Source: Anaerotignum propionicum
GTDB taxonomy: Bacteria; Bacillota; Clostridia; Lachnospirales; Anaerotignaceae
Direction: 5' to 3'
NCBI RefSeq assembly: GCF_024461735.1
Contig: NZ_JANGAD010000005.1
Span: 62,001-126,000 of the forward strand
DNA: 64,000 nt
In this document: one piece after another, positions 1 through 9,380 of the stretch
Layout of the letters: each line of letters opens with the position of its first letter
How positions within the stretch are numbered: the stretch's first letter is position 1
Program-made: the position numbers and the translations under genes
Notes under the pieces: generated by a model
Told to the model about the DNA's origin: nothing
Database searches by the model: none
Seen by the model: the letters and a program-made list of their open reading frames with translations, nothing else

Positions 1-1822
1 TGACCGTCATTTTAAGAACATCGGCAATACTTTTTCCTCTTAGCTGATAGGCAAGTACTTCGTCCGAATAACGGTTTCCGTGACATTCCTCACATACCGT
101 AACAATTGTATCCATAAACGCCAAATCTGTATAAGTAACTCCTAGACCTTTGCAGGCAGGACAAGCACCTTGGGAATTGAAACTGAATAGGGAGGCGCTT
201 ACACCGTTCCTCTTCGCAAATAATTTTCTGATAATGTCAAAGATACCTGTAAAGGTCGCAATGTTGGAACGTTTTGACGCTTGAATTCCTTTCTGGTCAA
301 TAAAAACAGTTTCAGGATATAACCGTGGCAATACCCCATTAATAAGCGTACTTTTTCCTGAACCGGCAACTCCGGTTACAACAGTCATTACTCCTCTTGG
401 TATATCAACCGAAAGGTTCTTCAAATTATGCATGGTTGCATTTTGAATAGAAAGCCAACCTTTCGGGGCACGAATATCAGATTTTAGTTTGGGGCAGTAG
501 GATAAGTATTTTCCCGTGAGAGTACCCGCTGTTTTCAGCCCATCTAAATTTCCTTGATATACAACTTCCCCTCCGTGGGTTCCCGCACTTGGTCCCATAT
601 CAATAATATGGTCTGCAATTTTTATCATGTCTGGATCATGCTCTACAATCAGAACAGTGTTCCCTTTGTCACGCAACAACCTCATAAGCTCATTAATTTT
701 GCTTATGTCATGAGGGTGAAGCCCTATACTCGGTTCGTCAAAAATGTAAGTAAGGTCGGTCAAGCTACTGCCAAGCTGGCTAACCATTTTAATTCTTTGC
801 GACTCTCCACCTGAAAGTGTAGAGGTTTCTCTGCCTAAGTTTAAATAGCCTAGCCCAATGGATATCATGTGCTGAATCCGATTCACAAGTTCTGAAACGA
901 TTGTAGCGGCTACGGGAGCATGAATAGATTGAACAAAATCCAAAAGCTCATTTATTTGCATATCTGCGCATTCCGCAATATTTTTTCCGTTCACTTTGCA
1001 AGATAGTACCTTATCATTCAAGCGTGTTCCATGACAGTGGGGACAATCCTGTTTTACAACAAACCGCTCAATTTCTTTTCCATATCTAACCTTTTCGCCA
1101 TCTTCTTTTTTAAGAAAACTCCGTTCAATGCGTGGAAGCAAACCCTCATACAAGGAGGTTTTATGCCATTCGGGGGTAGGATTTTTAACCTTAATTCCAT
1201 CAGCGTAAAGTAACAGCTCCAGTTCTTCGGCAGAATAGTCCTTAATTGTTTTGTCATTATCAAAAAAACCTGAATGAATATAGCGGGTTAATCGCCAACC
1301 GCCGGGTTCAAAAGTTGGAAAACGGATAGCCCCCTCATTTAAGGATTTATTTTTATCTAACAGCCTTTCAATATTAATGGTTTCAATTTTGCCCAAGCCC
1401 TCGCAATATTCACACATTCCAGCCGGATTGTTGAATGAAAAAACGTCTGAATAACCTACAAATGGCTCTCCAATTCTGGAAAACAATAAACGTAATACAG
1501 AATAAATATCTGTAATTGTCCCAACTGTTGAACGAGCATTACCACCTAATCGTTTTTGATTGATAATAAAGGCTACGGACAAATTTTCAATGGTGTCCAC
1601 ATCGGGTTTTCCGTAATGCGGCATACGGTGGCGGATAAAACTGGTGTAGGTTTCATTTAATTGTCTTTGCGATTCTGCCGCTATTGTATCAAATACCAAA
1701 GATGATTTTCCTGAACCGGAAACACCTGTAAAAACCGTAATTTCTTTTTTGGGTATCAGAACATTTATGTTTTTTAGATTTCGTTCCCTTGCACCTGATA
1801 CCTGAATATAATTATCAGACAT
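1..1822 (-). CDS. UvrA-like ABC excinuclease subunit (partial, 3' end off window)
   Basis: Reading the minus strand from an ATG at 1822 gives an uninterrupted frame to the left edge, so the C-terminus is missing. Two ABC modules are visible: a first P-loop GVSGSGKSS near residue 35, the UvrA-type signature LSGGESQRIK, and a second P-loop GVAGSGKST. CxxC pairs of UvrA zinc modules are present (CEYCEGLG, CPHCHGTR, CPACKGLG). The start is supported by GAGGAAAAA upstream. The spacing fits the short UvrA paralogues of about 750 residues found in Firmicutes and actinomycetes, which are often linked to drug resistance rather than general nucleotide excision repair; that role is inference. It is transcribed away from the defence island. 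Confidence 0.85.
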   Translation of the reverse strand, partial: MSDNYIQVSGARERNLKNINVLIPKKEITVFTGVSGSGKSSLVFDTIAAESQRQLNETYTSFIRHRMPHYGKPDVDTIENLSVAFIINQKRLGGNARSTVGTITDIYSVLRLLFSRIGEPFVGYSDVFSFNNPAGMCEYCEGLGKIETINIERLLDKNKSLNEGAIRFPTFEPGGWRLTRYIHSGFFDNDKTIKDYSAEELELLLYADGIKVKNPTPEWHKTSLYEGLLPRIERSFLKKEDGEKVRYGKEIERFVVKQDCPHCHGTRLNDKVLSCKVNGKNIAECADMQINELLDFVQSIHAPVAATIVSELVNRIQHMISIGLGYLNLGRETSTLSGGESQRIKMVSQLGSSLTDLTYIFDEPSIGLHPHDISKINELMRLLRDKGNTVLIVEHDPDMIKIADHIIDMGPSAGTHGGEVVYQGNLDGLKTAGTLTGKYLSYCPKLKSDIRAPKGWLSIQNATMHNLKNLSVDIPRGVMTVVTGVAGSGKSTLINGVLPRLYPETVFIDQKGIQASKRSNIATFTGIFDIIRKLFAKRNGVSASLFSFNSQGACPACKGLGVTYTDLAFMDTIVTVCEECHGNRYSDEVLAYQLRGKSIADVLKMTV

Positions 1823-2029
1823 ACTTTTTCCTCGCTTTTATTTATGTGGCATAGTCAATATATGAGTGGGTTAACTATATTTTATCACCATTTTTATTTC
1901 TTTGCAATGACTAGAATAGAATTTTGTGAAAAGCATAATAATTAGATTTAATTAAGTCATGTATATGATATGTGTAATCATATCCAAAGCATAAAGGTGA
2001 ACGGTAAGATGTAATAGGGTGAAATAATA

Positions 2030-2383
2030 ATGAAGCGTGAAATCGACAAATATGATTTTAAGGCTTTCGGTCAAGCCATAAAAGCAGCAAGAAAAGCAAA
2101 AGGAATATCGAGGAATCAGTTAGCAGACCAAATGCACATTGCCCCTCGGTATATTGCGTCCATTGAAAATAGTGGACAGCATCCCAGCCTGCAAATCTTT
2201 TATGAACTTGTCACTCTTTTAGATGTGTCGGTAGACCAGTTCTTTTTTCCAAATAATGAAACGGACAAATCTACGCAGCGCAGACAGCTTGAAAGCCTGC
2301 TTGATGATATAAGCGATAATGGATTGCGGAAAGTTACCGCCACAGCAAAAGAGGTTAAGGAAGTCGAAACAGAGGACGAATGA
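2030..2383 (+). CDS. XRE-family transcriptional regulator (integrative-element type)
   Basis: A 117-residue protein with an N-terminal Cro/C1-type helix-turn-helix (about residues 10-66: FGQAIKAARKAKGISRNQLADQ, then IAPRYIASIENSGQHPS). The rest is a short acidic tail. Proteins of this type are common cargo or regulators of Tn916/Tn1549-like elements, which fits the conjugative-element scrap found just downstream at 2513-2590. The upstream ribosome binding site is weak (GGGTGAA, about 6 bases before ATG). The gene ends before a clear terminator at 2415-2454. Its target is not visible. Confidence 0.8.
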   Translation: MKREIDKYDFKAFGQAIKAARKAKGISRNQLADQMHIAPRYIASIENSGQHPSLQIFYELVTLLDVSVDQFFFPNNETDKSTQRRQLESLLDDISDNGLRKVTATAKEVKEVETEDE

Positions 2384-2414
2384 ATGTCCCAAGCACAACA
2401 GAATATGGAATAAG

Positions 2415-2454
2415 AAACGTTGCAGCCGATACGGGTTTGCAACGTTTTTCTTTT
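2415..2454 (+). terminator. Intrinsic terminator after the XRE gene
   Basis: A perfect 10-bp stem, AAACGTTGCA (2415-2424) with TGCAACGTTT (2438-2447), is followed by a T-rich run. It separates the XRE regulator from the downstream defence operon. Confidence 0.85.
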
Positions 2455-2512
2455 ATACTTACTAGGAAAACTTATTTTCCCGTTGTTATTGATATCAGAG
2501 ATGAAATAAAGT

Positions 2513-2590
2513 CATTCTTTGTGGCCACTAAGACATTGGCGACAGGATAGAGCCTTAAAAGCAGACGCCCACCGTGTGCTTTGCTATGAA
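2513..2590 (-). pseudogene. Scrap of a conjugative-element SNF2 helicase gene
   Basis: The minus strand here translates as LLLRLYPVANVLVATKNDF, matching FLRLYPAANILVATKKDF in the large helicase at 21952-27174, whose DNA for this stretch lies near 24345-24395. Only about 20 codons are recognisable and no open frame surrounds them. It is a decayed relic of a second related element, placed immediately before the defence operon. The rest of the 2384-2774 interval holds only the terminator and the inverted repeat listed separately. Confidence 0.75.
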
Positions 2591-2674
2591 CTAACATGAA
2601 AGTAATTGAACTTATTTTGATGCTAAAGATTTTTACGCTCCACGACATAGTCGGTGTTAATTCTACAAGAAAAT

Positions 2675-2711
2675 AAATAGATATGGTTACATTTTTTAAT
2701 CATATCTATTT
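2675..2711. promoter_or_regulatory. Inverted repeat upstream of the defence operon
   Basis: AAATAGATATG (2675-2685) is exactly mirrored by CATATCTATTT (2701-2711) with a 15-bp gap, and partial pairing continues inward. No T run follows in the plus direction, so an operator is more likely than a terminator. The small HTH protein at 2775 is the obvious candidate to bind it. AT-rich promoter-like sequence (TATATTATAT around 2733-2745) follows. Confidence 0.5.
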
Positions 2712-2774
2712 ACTTATTACTTTGTTTCTGGTATATTATATATTGAGTTTTTATATAGCGAAGGCGGTGATTAA

Positions 2775-2984
2775 ATGGCTATAAAATGCAATCTATCAAT
2801 CCTTATGGGAGAACGAAAATACAAAATGCAAGATGTTCATGAAAAGACAGGTCTTTCAAGAGCTACTGTTTCAAATCTTTATCATGACAGAATGGAACGC
2901 ATTGATTATTCCACTTTAAATAAGCTATGTAAATTATTTGACTGTGATGTTGGAAAAATATTGGAGTATTATGTAGAAGAATAA
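2775..2984 (+). CDS. Small XRE-type (YozG-like) regulator, first gene of the defence operon
   Basis: A 69-residue protein that is essentially one Cro/C1 helix-turn-helix: ERKYKMQDVHEKTGLSRATVSNLYHDR followed by LNKLCKLFDCDVGKILEYYVEE. GGCGGTG precedes the ATG. It lies 41 bp before the sulfurtransferase gene with no terminator between them, so it probably belongs to the same transcript and may control it, perhaps through the inverted repeat at 2675-2711. Similar short regulators are widespread; this one could also act on the neighbouring element. Confidence 0.8.
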   Translation: MAIKCNLSILMGERKYKMQDVHEKTGLSRATVSNLYHDRMERIDYSTLNKLCKLFDCDVGKILEYYVEE

Positions 2985-3025
2985 AAATAAATTAAATATA
3001 TAATTTTAATCGGAGGTGCTGCGAT

Positions 3026-4741
3026 ATGTGGTGTAAAAAATGTAATAGAGAAACTAACAGCGTTGTTTGTGAGCTTTGTGGCACTCCTACTGAACAAGAT
3101 GCTCCTGTACTGGTGTATTGGTGTGAAGATTGCAAGATTCCAATTATCAAACCATCAGACAGAATTGATAAAAACATATGCCCCTTATGTGGCAAAGAAA
3201 CAAAGTATATGTGTGCGGATCTCCGACCTGTGTTCCCCGAGGAACGCTTATTGGTAGAGATTTTATTAGCCCAGCCATTTGCATATGCTGATAAAACGGT
3301 TTGGGCATCTAATAATAGATATTACATAGATGGAAAAGTAAAAGCTATGACAAGCAATGCCTATAAAAAATACACCTGCAATTATATTACCGAAGAGCTG
3401 AATGCTAACAAGGATAAAAATAATTATGAAGTATTTAATCAGACAATCGATAGATTTATTTTAGCAAATAGAGAACGCCTTAACTATTTGTTTGATGAAG
3501 CAACAGATTTTATAAGAAATACAGCGAAAGACTATCCCGAAGAAAATATCGTTATTTCTTTCTCTGGTGGTAAGGATTCCACTGTTACTGCGGATTTAAC
3601 GGTAAGAGCATTAAGTAATCCAAGTATTGTGCATATATTTGGTGATACAACTCTTGAATTCCCTACTACAATGGAATATGCAAAAAGATTTAGAGAGAAT
3701 AATCCCAAAGCTATTTTCAAAACTGCCAAAAATAAAGAACAAGATTTTTATTCAATGTGCGAAGAAATTGGACCACCGGCTCGTATGCTCCGTTGGTGTT
3801 GTTCTATGTTTAAGACAGGTCCTATTACTCGTGTCTTAAACAGTCTATATCGTGACAAAGATATATTATCCTTTTACGGAATTAGAAAATGCGAGTCGGT
3901 CAGCCGTAGCAAATACAACAGAGTTGAAGATAATGCAGAAGCTGTTAAAATACAAAAACAAAAAGTAGCCTCGCCTATCTTCTTGTGGCAAGATATTGAC
4001 ATTTGGCTCTATATTTTAGGAGAAAAAATAGATTTTAACGATGCTTATCGTTTAGGATATGACCGAGTAGGATGTTGGTGTTGTCCTAATAACAATGATC
4101 GAGCTCAATTTTTATCAAGTATATATATGCCAGAACAAGCAAAAAAATGGAGAGATTTTCTAATTGGCTTTGCTATCAAAGTTGGTAAACCCGATCCCCA
4201 AGTTTATGTGGATACAGGTAAATGGAAAGCTCGTCAAGGTGGAAACGGCCTATCTGCAGCCGAAGATGTGAAAATCAGATTTACTAATTGTACCGCTGAA
4301 GATAACGCAAAAATATATAGTTTAAATCATCCTGTTGATGATATTTTCTTGGGTATGCTTACCCCATTTGGCAAGGTGTCAAAGGAACTTGGACGGAATC
4401 TAATCAATGAAACCGTAGTGTTGGACATGAAAACAATGGTGCCAATTATATCGGTACAACCATTTGCTCAAGATGGGTATGAGTTTTCTGTAAAAATTAA
4501 AACAATGAATGTTTCAAAGCAAGATGACTTACAACGAATGATTGGTTATCAAGTCAGAAAATTTAATTCTTGCAGAAAATGTTTGAAATGTGAATCTCTT
4601 TGTAAGTTTGGAGCGATTTCAATTATCAATGATGAGTACAGAATCAGCGAAAATAAATGCAAAAGATGCAAAATGTGCGTAACTGCAAAATATCTTGAAG
4701 GCGGATGTATGATGGATAAATATTTAAAAACCAAAGAGTAG
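3026..4741 (+). CDS. sspD: SspD/DndC-like phosphorothioation sulfurtransferase (PAPS-reductase family)
   Basis: A 571-residue protein. The N-terminus carries paired CxxC zinc-ribbon motifs (residues 3-60). The ATP-pyrophosphatase PP-loop SGGKDS is at about 180-185, as in PAPS reductases and DndC. Downstream Cys motifs WCC (257-259) and GCWCCP (349-354) are those that hold an Fe-S cluster in DndC-like proteins. The C-terminus adds a ferredoxin-like module with two CxxCxxC(xxxC) groups (516-526 and 545-551). By family, it should activate DNA by adenylation and insert sulfur into the backbone. ATG 3026 follows CGGAGGTG. The zinc ribbon and ferredoxin extension make it longer than a plain DndC. 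Clustering with DUF4007, a large ATPase and a cysteine desulfurase is what points to SspD rather than assimilatory CysH. Confidence 0.82.
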   Translation: MWCKKCNRETNSVVCELCGTPTEQDAPVLVYWCEDCKIPIIKPSDRIDKNICPLCGKETKYMCADLRPVFPEERLLVEILLAQPFAYADKTVWASNNRYYIDGKVKAMTSNAYKKYTCNYITEELNANKDKNNYEVFNQTIDRFILANRERLNYLFDEATDFIRNTAKDYPEENIVISFSGGKDSTVTADLTVRALSNPSIVHIFGDTTLEFPTTMEYAKRFRENNPKAIFKTAKNKEQDFYSMCEEIGPPARMLRWCCSMFKTGPITRVLNSLYRDKDILSFYGIRKCESVSRSKYNRVEDNAEAVKIQKQKVASPIFLWQDIDIWLYILGEKIDFNDAYRLGYDRVGCWCCPNNNDRAQFLSSIYMPEQAKKWRDFLIGFAIKVGKPDPQVYVDTGKWKARQGGNGLSAAEDVKIRFTNCTAEDNAKIYSLNHPVDDIFLGMLTPFGKVSKELGRNLINETVVLDMKTMVPIISVQPFAQDGYEFSVKIKTMNVSKQDDLQRMIGYQVRKFNSCRKCLKCESLCKFGAISIINDEYRISENKCKRCKMCVTAKYLEGGCMMDKYLKTKE

Positions 4742-4783
4742 GTGTTTATCTATTACTCGCATCAACAAGGAAAGAGGAATAGT

Positions 4784-5662
4784 ATGAAATTTAGAGGACA
4801 TGAAACCTTTTTTATCAGAAAAGGTTGGTTATATAAAGGAATGAAAAATGTTGTTGCCGATTCAACAGTTTTTATGGGTAACAATGGAAACCCCATGGAT
4901 ATTTTAGGTATTGGTTCAAATATGGTTAAGTCATTGAGATATTGGTTACAGGTTGTAGGTCTTACGGCAGAACCCACATCAGGTAAAAGGTATCAGCAGC
5001 TTACTCCTTTGGGCGAAATCATATATCATAATGACAAATACATAGAAGAAATGGGAACACTTTGGCTACTGCAGTATAAACTTGCTTCCAACAAGGATGA
5101 TGCGACTGCATGGTACTATTTCTTTAATGAATTCAACCGTAAAGAGTTTACTAAGGAAGATTTCGTTAAGCAACTAAATTCTTACATCATCTTAAATGGT
5201 AGTGAGGTTTCCGAACGCTCATTAGAGGATGATTTTAATTGCATCATAAATACTTATGTTCCAAGAATTAAATCGAATCCGGGGAAAGTTCATCCCGAGA
5301 GTAATATTGACTGCCCGTTAGGTGAACTATCTTTAATTGATTTTGCAAACAAAAAAGCTAAAGTCTATCGTAAAAGTGTGCCTAAAATAGATACCATTCA
5401 TCCGCTTATAGCTTTGGCAATTATTGTGGATCAAGCAAAAGGAAATAAACAAATTAGAATTTCATCCATACAGAGTGATAGCTGTAATATCGGAAAGCTT
5501 TTTAACCTTGATGTAATCGCTCTTACAAGTTTACTGAGCAAATTAGAGCTGTTAGAGTATATAAAAGTAATTCGTACTGCAGGACTTGATGTTGTCAACA
5601 TTAAAAAAGAAATTGATTTTTTAGGGTGTGTAATTGAATACTATAAGGCAATCAATCAGTAA
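4784..5662 (+). CDS. sspB: DUF4007 protein, SspB-like DNA nickase candidate
   Basis: A 292-residue protein beginning MKFRGHETFFIRKGWLYKG, the hallmark N-terminus of DUF4007. The start at 4784 is chosen over a GTG 14 codons upstream because GGAAAGAGG sits just before it and the family begins at this motif. From memory, SspB of the single-stranded phosphorothioation system is a DUF4007 protein reported to nick DNA; I see no classical nuclease motif by eye. The C-terminal part (ISSIQSDSCNIGKLFNLD, LLSKLELLEYIKVIR) looks like a winged helix. It follows sspD by 42 bp and precedes sspC by 28 bp. Confidence 0.78.
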   Translation: MKFRGHETFFIRKGWLYKGMKNVVADSTVFMGNNGNPMDILGIGSNMVKSLRYWLQVVGLTAEPTSGKRYQQLTPLGEIIYHNDKYIEEMGTLWLLQYKLASNKDDATAWYYFFNEFNRKEFTKEDFVKQLNSYIILNGSEVSERSLEDDFNCIINTYVPRIKSNPGKVHPESNIDCPLGELSLIDFANKKAKVYRKSVPKIDTIHPLIALAIIVDQAKGNKQIRISSIQSDSCNIGKLFNLDVIALTSLLSKLELLEYIKVIRTAGLDVVNIKKEIDFLGCVIEYYKAINQ

Positions 5663-5690
5663 AAACACTCTATGAGATGGGAGAAAAGCC

Positions 5691-8600
5691 ATGTTCGAAA
5701 ATAAAATATGGGTAGAGAAAGGCTTCCAAACTTCGGTTAATATAGCCTATGATCTGCACAATGATGATAAAATAAAAAATTTCATTCCAACAACATCAGC
5801 AATTGATGTTATTGAGGATATAATGTTAAGCACCAGTGTCCCAGACAGAGGCCGAGCAAGAATGCTTGTGGGTGCGTATGGTAGAGGTAAATCACATATT
5901 ATCTTGATGTTAATGTCCCTGATGTTCAAGAAGGATATTAGCTTATTTGATACTCTGCTAAATAAAATAAATGTACAGAATCCTAAGCTATATAATTTTA
6001 TCACCGAGTATGTTAAAAGTGATAAAAAGCTCCTACCTATAATTGTCAGTGGTAGTAGCACAAGCATAACACAGTCGTTTTTAAGTGCATTGCAATTTGC
6101 TCTTAATAATGAAAAATTGTCTGATTTAATGCCAGAAACCAACTTCAAAGCAGCCATCAGTACAATTGAGCGTTGGAAAAAAGACTATCCAGATACATAT
6201 AAAAAACTTGTTGATGAAATAAATGTTTCCATTGATGACTTTGTAATAGCACTTAAACAATACGATGTACCCACATATGAGAAATTTGAAAAACTATATC
6301 CCGTACTCACCTCGGGTGGTGAATTTAATCCATTTGTCGGCTTTGATGTTGTTGAACTCTATGAAAAGGTTGTAGAAAAGCTAAAGGATAGAGGTTTTTG
6401 TGGCGTTTATATTGTTTATGATGAATTCAGCAAATACCTTGAATCCAGTATGTCCAATGCCACTATTAGCGATATAAAACTTCTGCAAGACCTTGCTGAA
6501 AAGTGTGAACGCAGCGGAGATAAACAAATGCATTTAATGCTTATTTCTCATAAAGATATTGCAAACTATATTGACAATAATTTACCTAAAGAAAAGGTAG
6601 ATGGTTGGAAAGGCGTATCCGGCAGATTTAAACATATTCATTTGCATAACAACTTTTCTCAAATGTATGAAATCATCTCTGCCGTAATAAAAAAAGAGCC
6701 AAGCTTTTGGGAAAGCTATCTGACCGATAATGAAAATCGTTTTAATGATTTAATTACCAGATTTACCAACATCGGAATTTTTGATAAAAGTGATGCCGAC
6801 ATTGCAGATATTGCTGTCAGAGGGTGCTATCCATTACATCCGATTTCTACCTTCATTCTTCCGAGATTATCTGAAAAGGTAGCTCAAAACGAAAGAACTC
6901 TTTTCACATTCTTATCAGCAGACAATAACTACACCCTAACCGCATTCTTAGAAAATGCGAAGGGTGATTTTCCCATGCTTACGCCCGATTTAGTTTATGA
7001 CTATTTTGAGCCATTGCTAAGAAAAGAGCCCTATACAAGTGAGATTCATAAGTTATATGAAACAACCTATAAGGTGCTTCAAAAAATAGATTCAGAATCT
7101 TTTGCAGCTAAAATTGTAAAGGCCATATCTTTAATTTATATAGTTGAGCAGTTTGAGAAGTTACCCCCAGTTAAAGATATGCTTATTGCTATATTCAAAG
7201 ATGTTGTTTCAAATATAGACGAAATTAATGAAACTCTTTCTGAGTTAATCGAAAAAGACTGCATCGTTTACTTGAAAAGAAGCAATGGCTTTTTAAAGCT
7301 TAAAGAAAGCTCCGGCGTTGATATAGGAGCAGAGATAGCCGATGTAATAAATAAAACAAAGCATACATTGAGTGTAAAGAATGTACTAAACGAGGCATCT
7401 TTTGACAGCTTCATGTATCCTACTGCCTATAATGACGAGATGGAAATTACCCGCTATTTCGACTTTACATTTATTGATAGCAATGAGTTCTTTGCTGTTG
7501 ATAACTGGAGCAAGAAGATAGAGGATTTGGTTGCAGATGGAGTAGTGTACGCAATTATCCCTTCCGATAAAGAAGATTTGGTAAAGATAAGAACAAGACT
7601 TAAAAGCTACGATTGTAACCACGATCGCATATTGTTTGTTGTGTCCGAGCATTTTGTTGATATTGAGAAAATAGCATTCGAGTACAATGCAGTAAAACTT
7701 CTAAAAAGTAATGTAGCGGATGATGACTTGCTTTCCGATGAGTACGATATTTATATTGAGGATTTGGAAGAAGTCATCAGCAAATACATTAACAGCTTTA
7801 CAAAGCCGGAACTTGGATTGGCAGAGTATTACTGGAATGGCGAAAGACAGCAATTCAAAAGAAGGGCTCAAATTTCTGCAAAGCTTTCAGAAATATGTGA
7901 AGCTATCTATGCTTTTACTCCGATAATAAACAATGAGTCTTTGAATAAAGATGTTTTGCCTACTGTTGCAATCAACAGCAGAAACAAGATACTTAATGGG
8001 TTATTAGAAAATGAATTGAGTGCAAATTTAGGACTCACAGGAACAGGACAAGAAGTGTCCTTTATGAGAAGTGCATTGATACAGACAGGAATACTTCAAA
8101 ACAAATCAGATTATGCGGAGTTAAATTTCACCCCAAGTGACACAAACATGAGCTTAGTGTTGCGTGTAATTAAGGAGTTCTTTGAGGCAACGGATAATCA
8201 AGGCAAAAGCTTGGGTGCACTATATAAAATCCTTACAGAGCCTCAAATTGGATTTGGGAATCCTTATAATGGTGATACTACTTTGCCAAGCCATGGATAT
8301 GGACTTAAAAAAGGAGTTATTCCAATTTATATAGCGGTTGTGCTTCATGCATATAAAAAACATACAGTAGTGAAAAGCAAGGGTGAGGAATTAAGAATAA
8401 CCGTTGACCTTTTAAATAGCATTAATGAAAGCCCTAATGACTTTACTCTATATAGAGAAGATTGGAATGATGAGAAAGCAGCCTATATAGAGAACTTAGA
8501 AGAACTATTCTCTGATTATGTTATTCAAAAAGAAAAAGACTACGGAACATTTACATATATTGTTTCCGCCATGTCAAGATGGTATATGAGCTTGCCTAAA

Positions 8601-9365
8601 TATGCCAAGGAAATGAAAAAGGTATACAAGGGAAATAAAAGGGATTTAATTGCACTACCAAAAGAACAAGTTAAGTTTATTACCAGCTTGAAACAAGGCA
8701 ATATCAATGCTCATGATTATTTGTTCGATAAAGTATTTGACATTTATGGATACAAGGAATTTAGGCTTGGCATTGTTGATAATATCAAATCAACTAAAAA
8801 TACTTTTGATAGTGCAAAGAATGGTTTAATTAAGCATTTGATTTTAGATATAAAAACCATCTTTAGAAAAACAGATGCCGCAGGAGCAACTCTCCCCTCT
8901 ATTGCAAAAGATTTTATTGAGCAGCTTAAGTCATCCACGCTTAACTATCTATTCCCTGACAACGAACATATTTTATTGCAACTGATGACTAATATCGGAA
9001 ATGATGAAAAAACATTCGTTGAAAGGGTTGCTAAAGTTGTAACAAATCTTCGATTAGATGACTGGACAAGTGATACAATCACGACATTCATAGCAGATTT
9101 AGAAGTAATGAAGAAAAATATATTAGAGTATGATCGCATGGAGATTACAGAAAAAAGCAGTTCTCAAAAGGTCAACGGTTATATGATCTCCTTCGTTGGC
9201 GCAGATGGGCAAGATATTGTTCGAACATTCGAAAAAACAGAATATAGCAAAAGAGGTAAATTGTTATACAACGAGATTGCCAATGCACTTGATGAAATGG
9301 GAACCTCTATTACCGAACAAGAAAAAAGACAAATTTTAATGGAATTCATAGAAAAGATGTGTTAA
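5691..9365 (+). CDS. sspC: Large P-loop ATPase, SspC-like
   Basis: A 1224-residue protein with an N-terminal AAA-type ATPase domain: Walker A GAYGRGKSH at residues 61-69 and a Walker B-like VYIVYDEF around 239-246. The opening WVEKGFQTSVNIAYDLHND resembles large defence ATPases of the BrxC/PglY/SspC type. The remaining ~900 residues have no motif I can name. In ssp systems SspC supplies ATPase activity to the modification complex. It lies 28 bp after sspB and 15 bp before the cysteine desulfurase. BrxC is the main alternative identity, but no BREX methylase or alkaline phosphatase-like gene is present. Confidence 0.78.
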   Translation: MFENKIWVEKGFQTSVNIAYDLHNDDKIKNFIPTTSAIDVIEDIMLSTSVPDRGRARMLVGAYGRGKSHIILMLMSLMFKKDISLFDTLLNKINVQNPKLYNFITEYVKSDKKLLPIIVSGSSTSITQSFLSALQFALNNEKLSDLMPETNFKAAISTIERWKKDYPDTYKKLVDEINVSIDDFVIALKQYDVPTYEKFEKLYPVLTSGGEFNPFVGFDVVELYEKVVEKLKDRGFCGVYIVYDEFSKYLESSMSNATISDIKLLQDLAEKCERSGDKQMHLMLISHKDIANYIDNNLPKEKVDGWKGVSGRFKHIHLHNNFSQMYEIISAVIKKEPSFWESYLTDNENRFNDLITRFTNIGIFDKSDADIADIAVRGCYPLHPISTFILPRLSEKVAQNERTLFTFLSADNNYTLTAFLENAKGDFPMLTPDLVYDYFEPLLRKEPYTSEIHKLYETTYKVLQKIDSESFAAKIVKAISLIYIVEQFEKLPPVKDMLIAIFKDVVSNIDEINETLSELIEKDCIVYLKRSNGFLKLKESSGVDIGAEIADVINKTKHTLSVKNVLNEASFDSFMYPTAYNDEMEITRYFDFTFIDSNEFFAVDNWSKKIEDLVADGVVYAIIPSDKEDLVKIRTRLKSYDCNHDRILFVVSEHFVDIEKIAFEYNAVKLLKSNVADDDLLSDEYDIYIEDLEEVISKYINSFTKPELGLAEYYWNGERQQFKRRAQISAKLSEICEAIYAFTPIINNESLNKDVLPTVAINSRNKILNGLLENELSANLGLTGTGQEVSFMRSALIQTGILQNKSDYAELNFTPSDTNMSLVLRVIKEFFEATDNQGKSLGALYKILTEPQIGFGNPYNGDTTLPSHGYGLKKGVIPIYIAVVLHAYKKHTVVKSKGEELRITVDLLNSINESPNDFTLYREDWNDEKAAYIENLEELFSDYVIQKEKDYGTFTYIVSAMSRWYMSLPKYAKEMKKVYKGNKRDLIALPKEQVKFITSLKQGNINAHDYLFDKVFDIYGYKEFRLGIVDNIKSTKNTFDSAKNGLIKHLILDIKTIFRKTDAAGATLPSIAKDFIEQLKSSTLNYLFPDNEHILLQLMTNIGNDEKTFVERVAKVVTNLRLDDWTSDTITTFIADLEVMKKNILEYDRMEITEKSSSQKVNGYMISFVGADGQDIVRTFEKTEYSKRGKLLYNEIANALDEMGTSITEQEKRQILMEFIEKMC

Positions 9366-9380
9366 GGGAGAGATAATACT

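Noticed and set aside
554..1263. Several short plus- and minus-strand frames between 554 and 1263
   Set aside because: They are shadows of the UvrA-like gene, which is open along the whole minus strand from 1822 and has all expected motifs.
5691..9365. BREX system (BrxC) identity for the large ATPase
   Set aside because: No PglX methylase, PglZ or BrxL gene is present, while sulfur-transfer genes flank it on both sides.
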